Below, one piece after another: positions 5,152-8,928 of a DNA stretch of 8,928 bases. A program made the position numbers and the translations under genes. The stretch is from contig CACYHJ010000075.1 in assembly GCA_902774165.1 (NCBI GenBank), positions 1 through 8,928 on the forward strand. Direction: 5' to 3'. This stretch comes from Oscillospiraceae bacterium (GTDB lineage: Bacteria; Bacillota; Clostridia; Oscillospirales; Acutalibacteraceae). Within the stretch, counting starts at the first letter, position 1. Each line of letters opens with the position of its first letter. The notes beneath the pieces are model-generated. The model saw nothing but the letters and a program-made list of their open reading frames with translations. It ran no database searches and was not told where the DNA came from.

Positions 5152-5628
5152 ATGAGCAACCGGCTTGTCGCGTACTTTTCCGCGGGCGGCGTGACCGCCA
5201 AGGTCGCCGAACGCCTTGCCGCCGCCGTCGGGGCGGATCTGTCCGAGATCATTCCGACCCAGCCTTACTCCGAGAAGGATCTGAAATGGACCAACCCGCT
5301 GGCGCGGTGCAACAAAGAAAAAATCGGGAAAAAGGACGTGCCCATCAAAAACAGGATCTCGAAGATGGACCAATACGACGTGGTTTACGTCGGCTTCCCG
5401 ATCTGGTATTACAGCGCGCCGAACATCATTGTCACGTTCCTGAAGCTTTACGATTTTTCCGGCAAGAAGATCGCGCTGTTCGCCACCTCCGGCGGCAGCG
5501 ACATCGGCAGAACCGCGGAGAAGATCCGGCCGCTGATCCCCGGGGACGTCAACATCGTCGCCTCAAAGCTGTTTCAGCCGACGGACGGCGACGAGATCCT
5601 GCGCGCCTGGGCGGAAAGCGTCGGCTGA
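5152..5628 (+). CDS. Flavodoxin-like FMN-binding protein
   Basis: The gene encodes 158 residues with the three FMN-contacting loops of a short-chain flavodoxin. The phosphate loop follows the first strand: LVAYFSAGGVTAKVAE (5-20; S10, G13 and T15 in S-x-x-x-x-T). The second loop is GFPIWYYSAPN (81-91), whose aromatic pair would flank the isoalloxazine. The third is FATSGGSDIG (110-119). Members of this group serve as low-potential electron carriers or NAD(P)H-dependent FMN oxidoreductases in the cytoplasm. Three features separate it from classic ferredoxin-replacing flavodoxins: the SAGGVT phosphate loop, the absence of a strongly acidic surface, and a lysine-rich insert (about 54-67). A quinone- or stress-related reductase role is therefore also possible. 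The start has GGAGGG six nt upstream (5140-5145). It is first in an operon with lacZ, 36 nt downstream; a functional link to lactose use is not obvious. Confidence 0.92.
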   Translation: MSNRLVAYFSAGGVTAKVAERLAAAVGADLSEIIPTQPYSEKDLKWTNPLARCNKEKIGKKDVPIKNRISKMDQYDVVYVGFPIWYYSAPNIIVTFLKLYDFSGKKIALFATSGGSDIGRTAEKIRPLIPGDVNIVASKLFQPTDGDEILRAWAESVG

Positions 5629-5664
5629 CGGCGCGGAGAAACGAAAGGGAAAAAGGATCGTCTT

Positions 5665-8622
5665 ATGCAGCCGATAAATAAATATCCGAAAGAATATATC
5701 TATAACCAGAAAAGAACCGGCGAAAACCGCCTGCCGGCGCGCACATTGCTGATCCCGGCGCAGAAGCGCGGGATCACCCACCGGAATTTCACCGAATCCG
5801 ACCGGGTGCAGCTGCTGGACGGGGAATGGAAGTTCTCTTACCTTAAGGAGGATACCGACGAGCCCTTCTATGATCCCGCCCGGGACGACGGCGCGTGGGA
5901 CGTGCTGCCCGTGCCCTCCATGTGGCAGTTCTGCGGGTACGGCAGCTGCTGCTATCCCAATGTGCGGTATCCCTTCCCTTACGATCCGCCGTATATTCAC
6001 CGGGACAATCCAGTAGGGCTGTACCGCCGGTCGTTTTCGGCGAAAAGGGAAGCGAAGGGCCGCGTTTATCTCCGTTTCCTCGGCGTGGACAACGCTTATT
6101 TCGTCTGGCTCAACGGCGTTTATATCGGCTTCTCCAAGGGCAGCCGCATCCCTGCGGAATTCGACGTGACCGACGCGCTGCGGGACGGCGACAACCTGCT
6201 GGCGGTGAAGGTGTATTCCTTCTCCGACGCGTCCTATCTTGAAAATCAGGATATGCTGATGGCAAACGGGATTTTCCGCAGCGTCAAGCTGATTTATACC
6301 GGCGAAAACGCCCTTTGGGATTACACGCTCCTGCCGGACAGGTCGGGCTTCACGGTCCGTTATTCCTGCCGGGTGGGCGATACGCCCGCGCTTCTTCGCT
6401 TCACCCTCTGCGACGCGGACGGCGCGGTCTGCGGGGCAAGGGAGCTGCCGATCGCCGAGTCCGGCGAGGTGTTCCTCCCGCTGGAACACCCGGCGGAATG
6501 GAACGCGGAGCAGCCGTATCTTTATACGCTCTATCTTGAGATTCTCGAAAACGGCGCGGCGGTCGAAACGCATACCAAAAAGGCGGGGATCGCGAAAAGT
6601 GAGATCTCCGGCTGCAGGCTTCTGATGAACGGCCGCCCCATCACGCTCAAGGGCGTGAACCGGCACGAGAACAACGCGCGGACCGGCCGCGCGATCACCG
6701 CCCGGCAGATCGAACGGGAGCTGCGTGATATCAAATCCTGCAACCTCAACGCCATCCGCTGCAGCCACTATACCAATCAGCCGCTGTTCTACGAGCTTTG
6801 CTCAGAGCTCGGCATTTATGTGATGGACGAGGCGGACTGCGAGAGCCACGGCGCGGAATGCACCGGCGATCAGGGCGCGCTGAACAAGGATGAAGCCTGG
6901 TTTGACGCGTTCTTCGACCGCGTTTCGCGCATGTACGAAATCAACAAAAACGAAACCTGCGTCAACATCTGGTCGCTGGGCAACGAGTGCGGGACCGGAG
7001 AGAACAACGTGCGCAGCGCAGACTGGCTGACGCGTCAGGACGTGAAGAAGCCGATCAAGGATATGAGCGAGTGCCGTCCCGACGCGCCCGAGCGGTTCGC
7101 GCCCACCGGCTATATGCCCATGAAGACGCTGCGCGAGTCCGAAAAAGACCCGAAATATCCGCTTCTTATGGTGGAATACGCCCACGCCATGGGCAACAGC
7201 CCCGGCGGCCTTGAGGATATCTGGAGCTGGGTCTACGAGCATGAGAACTGCTGCGGCGGCTACGTCTGGGAATTCAAAAGCCACGGCTTTTATCAGGAGG
7301 GCAAAAACGGCAGAGCCCGCTATCTTTACGGCGGGGATTTCCCGGGCGACGTGTACCACTGGCGCAATTTCTCGCTGGACGGCTACCACACGTCAGACGG
7401 CACGCCGAAGCCCTCCTGGGGCGAGCTGCGCGAGGTCTCTTCGCCGGTCCATGTGCGCTGGGAGAACGACGGCGTTTGCGTAAAAAATACCTGTGATTTC
7501 ACGCCCCTTGACGGCGTGCGGATGCACTGGTCGGTGAGCGTGGACGGGATCGCCGTCCGGGAGGGGACCGTCGACCTTGACGGCCTTGAGCCCCGGGCGT
7601 GGCGGCGCATCCCCCTGCCGGTCGGAACCGACGGCCTTGCCGGGCTCGTCACCCTCGACTGCGTTTTTACCCGGGACGGCGAGACCGTCGCTCATAAGCA
7701 GAAGATCCTTGCCGATCTTCCCCATGCCATGCCGGAAAAGAAACCCTTCCCGCACACCGTGGAACAAAACGGAACCGACGTGACGGTCCGCGGCGAGGGG
7801 TTTGAGATCAGGATCACCGAGGGCCTTTTGTCCGGGATCGTCTCCGGCGGAAAAACCCTTCTTGCCGCGCCCATGCGCGTCAACTGCTTCCGCGCCGGGA
7901 CGGACAACGACGGCGCCATCTTCCCGCCCAACCATAAGGACGACTGGGAGGAACGCCTCGTGCGCACGCTGCGCTTCGGCTGTTACGACGTCTCGGTTGC
8001 CGACGCGCCGGAGGAGATCACGGTCACCGCGCGGGGCAAGCTTCTGCCGCACAGCCATTTCTGGGGCTTTGACGCCCGGATCGTTACCCGCGTTTCCGCC
8101 GGCGGCGCGGCTCAGATCACCGTCGATCTGAAGCCCTACGGAACGCCGCCGGAGATCCTGCCCCGGGTGGGCGTGACGTTCGCCCTGCCCGCCGGCTTTA
8201 CCCGCTGCCGCTGGCTGGGGCGCGGACCGGGGGAGAGCTATCCCGACTGCAAGGCGAACGCACCCGTCGGCATCTACGAAGCGGACGCGCATTCCATGCA
8301 CTTTGATTACGACGTGCCGCAGGAGACCGGGAATCATGAGGACTGCCGCCGGGTGACGGTGTCCGGGGAAGCCGGAGCGCTGACCGCGGAGGGCGCGTTC
8401 TCCTTCTCGCTGCACGATTTCACCCTTGAAAACCTGGCGGCGGCGCTCCACTGCGACGAGCTGGAACCGGGGGAGAGCGCGTATCTGTATCTCGATCATA
8501 AAATGCGCGGCCTCGGCTCCCATTCCTGCGGGCCGGAGCCGGAGGCGGAATATGAGCTGCCGACCGGCGCGTTCTGCTGGACCTTCCGCCTGGTCCCCGG
8601 CGACGGTCGGGACGCCGGATAA
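5665..8622 (+). CDS. lacZ: Beta-galactosidase, glycoside hydrolase family 2 (LacZ type)
   Basis: The gene encodes 985 residues, close to the 1023 of E. coli LacZ, with no signal peptide, so the enzyme is cytoplasmic and hydrolyses lactose or other terminal beta-galactosides. The N-terminal sugar-binding domain (about 35-205) carries Y-P-N99-V-R-Y-P and S-Y-L-E-N-Q-D196-M, matching active-site residues N102 and D201 of E. coli. An immunoglobulin-like domain follows (about 210-310). The TIM barrel (about 315-600) has R-C-S-H368-Y-T-N, the Mg-site residues E393 and H395, the acid/base E441 in SLGNEC and the nucleophile E504 in VEYAHAMGNS. The C-terminal Bgal_small domain ends with GLGSHSCGP. E. 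coli has WDWVDQ where this protein has WEFKSH (about 535). The stretch between the two catalytic Glu residues is about 13 residues shorter than in E. coli. The start has AAAGGA seven nt upstream. No lactose transporter or regulator is in the window. Confidence 0.96.
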   Translation: MQPINKYPKEYIYNQKRTGENRLPARTLLIPAQKRGITHRNFTESDRVQLLDGEWKFSYLKEDTDEPFYDPARDDGAWDVLPVPSMWQFCGYGSCCYPNVRYPFPYDPPYIHRDNPVGLYRRSFSAKREAKGRVYLRFLGVDNAYFVWLNGVYIGFSKGSRIPAEFDVTDALRDGDNLLAVKVYSFSDASYLENQDMLMANGIFRSVKLIYTGENALWDYTLLPDRSGFTVRYSCRVGDTPALLRFTLCDADGAVCGARELPIAESGEVFLPLEHPAEWNAEQPYLYTLYLEILENGAAVETHTKKAGIAKSEISGCRLLMNGRPITLKGVNRHENNARTGRAITARQIERELRDIKSCNLNAIRCSHYTNQPLFYELCSELGIYVMDEADCESHGAECTGDQGALNKDEAWFDAFFDRVSRMYEINKNETCVNIWSLGNECGTGENNVRSADWLTRQDVKKPIKDMSECRPDAPERFAPTGYMPMKTLRESEKDPKYPLLMVEYAHAMGNSPGGLEDIWSWVYEHENCCGGYVWEFKSHGFYQEGKNGRARYLYGGDFPGDVYHWRNFSLDGYHTSDGTPKPSWGELREVSSPVHVRWENDGVCVKNTCDFTPLDGVRMHWSVSVDGIAVREGTVDLDGLEPRAWRRIPLPVGTDGLAGLVTLDCVFTRDGETVAHKQKILADLPHAMPEKKPFPHTVEQNGTDVTVRGEGFEIRITEGLLSGIVSGGKTLLAAPMRVNCFRAGTDNDGAIFPPNHKDDWEERLVRTLRFGCYDVSVADAPEEITVTARGKLLPHSHFWGFDARIVTRVSAGGAAQITVDLKPYGTPPEILPRVGVTFALPAGFTRCRWLGRGPGESYPDCKANAPVGIYEADAHSMHFDYDVPQETGNHEDCRRVTVSGEAGALTAEGAFSFSLHDFTLENLAAALHCDELEPGESAYLYLDHKMRGLGSHSCGPEPEAEYELPTGAFCWTFRLVPGDGRDAG

Positions 8623-8636
8623 AATCGGAATCGTAC

Positions 8637-8665
8637 TTGAAATATTATAATTAATATGGTACAAT
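8637..8665 (+). promoter_or_regulatory. Promoter of the 30-codon gene downstream of lacZ
   Basis: TTGAAA (8637-8642), a 17-bp AT-rich spacer and TACAAT (8660-8665) with extended TGG form a near-consensus sigma-A promoter beginning only 15 nt after the lacZ stop. The predicted leader is about 25 nt. Its presence argues that the short ORF is a real, independently expressed gene. Confidence 0.77.
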
Positions 8666-8697
8666 ATGTGTGAGATCATTTGAAAGGACGTTTGACC

Positions 8698-8790
8698 ATG
8701 GATAAGATTCGTGAGTTTTTTGACGGAATCCTTGACGTTATCACATCGCTGTTTGTAAAGATCCTGTATATGTTCAACGGGCAGCTGTAA
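8698..8790 (+). CDS. 30-residue amphipathic-helix micropeptide (PSM-like or small toxin-like)
   Basis: The ORF has its own promoter, a ribosome binding site (AAAGGA, ending about 11 nt before the ATG), and a TAA stop after 30 codons. The peptide begins MDKIREFFDGILDVITSLF and ends in a VKILYMFNGQL-like tail. Hydrophobic residues fall at 4, 7, 8, 11, 12, 15, 18, 19, 22, 23 and 26, an almost perfect i, i+3/i+4 pattern. Polar or charged residues fill 2, 3, 5, 6, 9, 10, 13, 16, 17 and 21. The net charge is about -1. This pattern is that of a membrane-surface helix such as staphylococcal phenol-soluble modulins and delta-toxin, or of a short membrane toxin or regulatory peptide. No homology is claimed. 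lacZ has no terminator of its own, so its transcript probably reads through this gene as well. The alternatives are a non-functional ORF in a small RNA, or a regulatory RNA that also encodes a peptide. Confidence 0.66.
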   Translation: MDKIREFFDGILDVITSLFVKILYMFNGQL

Positions 8791-8842
8791 GCCCCCGACG
8801 GCCCCTGAGAAGGGCGTCCGGTTCCGCCGCGTGATCCAACCG
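8791..8842 (+). other. Structured 3' leader between the micropeptide stop and terminator
   Basis: GACG-G-CCC and GGGCGTC (about 8797-8818) can pair as a 7-bp stem with one bulged base and a short loop, but no T-run follows. It could stabilise the short transcript or be part of a small RNA. Confidence 0.35.
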
Positions 8843-8892
8843 AAAAAGACAACCGCAAAGGCAGGTTTCATGCCGGTGCGGTTGTCTTTTTT
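8843..8892 (+). terminator. Long hairpin terminator closing the lacZ-micropeptide unit
   Basis: AAAAAGACAACCGCA (8843-8857) pairs perfectly over 15 bp with TGCGGTTGTCTTTTT (8877-8891), and the T-run goes to 8892. The loop contains an inner GGCA/TGCC pair (8860-8863 and 8871-8874). The A-run on the left arm makes it potentially bidirectional, so it could also serve a convergent gene beyond the right edge. The remaining 36 bases of the window show no supportable gene. Confidence 0.9.
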
Positions 8893-8928
8893 GCAATTAT
8901 TTGTTTGTTCGATCATGAATATCGGCTT

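Noticed and set aside
4899..5252. An N-terminal extension of the unknown cytoplasmic protein from upstream in-frame ATGs
   Set aside because: The extension would start upstream of the recognised promoter and inside the divergent flavodoxin gene. The start at 4898 has a ribosome binding site.
7393..8916. A 507-codon open frame on the minus strand across the lacZ 3' half, and a 401-codon one at 5563-6768
   Set aside because: Both are shadows of the GC-rich lacZ coding sequence, which has complete catalytic motifs on the plus strand.

Overview
The window looks like a chromosomal stretch from a fairly GC-rich member of the Bacillota, most likely an uncultured or gut-type Clostridia (Oscillospiraceae-like). 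This is an inference from strong AGGAGG-type ribosome binding sites, sigma-A promoters with extended -10 (TGn) elements, A/T-flanked hairpin terminators, and protein families typical of that group. No marker gene fixes the species.

Layout. The left edge (minus strand) holds the start of a small DUF378-type membrane protein. Upstream of it, also on the minus strand, is a complete PHP-family histidinol-phosphatase-like gene (317-1090). A divergent promoter region (1091-1286) separates this from a plus-strand two-gene operon. Its first gene is a COG0523/CobW-type G3E GTPase with a very large His/Asp/Glu tandem-repeat metal-binding insert (1287-2564). Its second gene is a G3E-type P-loop domain that appears fused to a YcgQ/DUF1980-like C-terminal domain (2577-3521). 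The pair looks like a metal trafficking or storage module, probably for zinc or nickel/cobalt. A strong terminator follows, then a gene-free stretch (3575-3802) with two heptanucleotide repeat arrays and a second hairpin terminator.

A minus-strand two-gene operon comes next: a conserved-looking cytoplasmic protein of unknown function (4332-4898) and a secreted or membrane-anchored protein (3803-4321). Its promoter carries two identical ATTCCGGAT boxes, one on each side of the -10, inside a 9-bp inverted repeat, which suggests an operator. Divergent from it, a well-formed promoter (5026-5054) drives a flavodoxin (5152-5628) and a full-length cytoplasmic GH2 beta-galactosidase (5665-8622) with all recognised catalytic residues.

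Immediately after lacZ there is a short unannotated-looking gene: a consensus promoter (8637-8665), a ribosome binding site, and a 30-codon ORF (8698-8790) for a strongly amphipathic helix reminiscent of phenol-soluble modulins or small type I toxins. A long hairpin terminator (8843-8892) closes the unit. The micropeptide gene, the His-rich GTPase with its fused partner, and the putative operator at 4935-5000 are the points most worth a second look. I saw no tRNA, rRNA, CRISPR array, insertion sequence or transposase.
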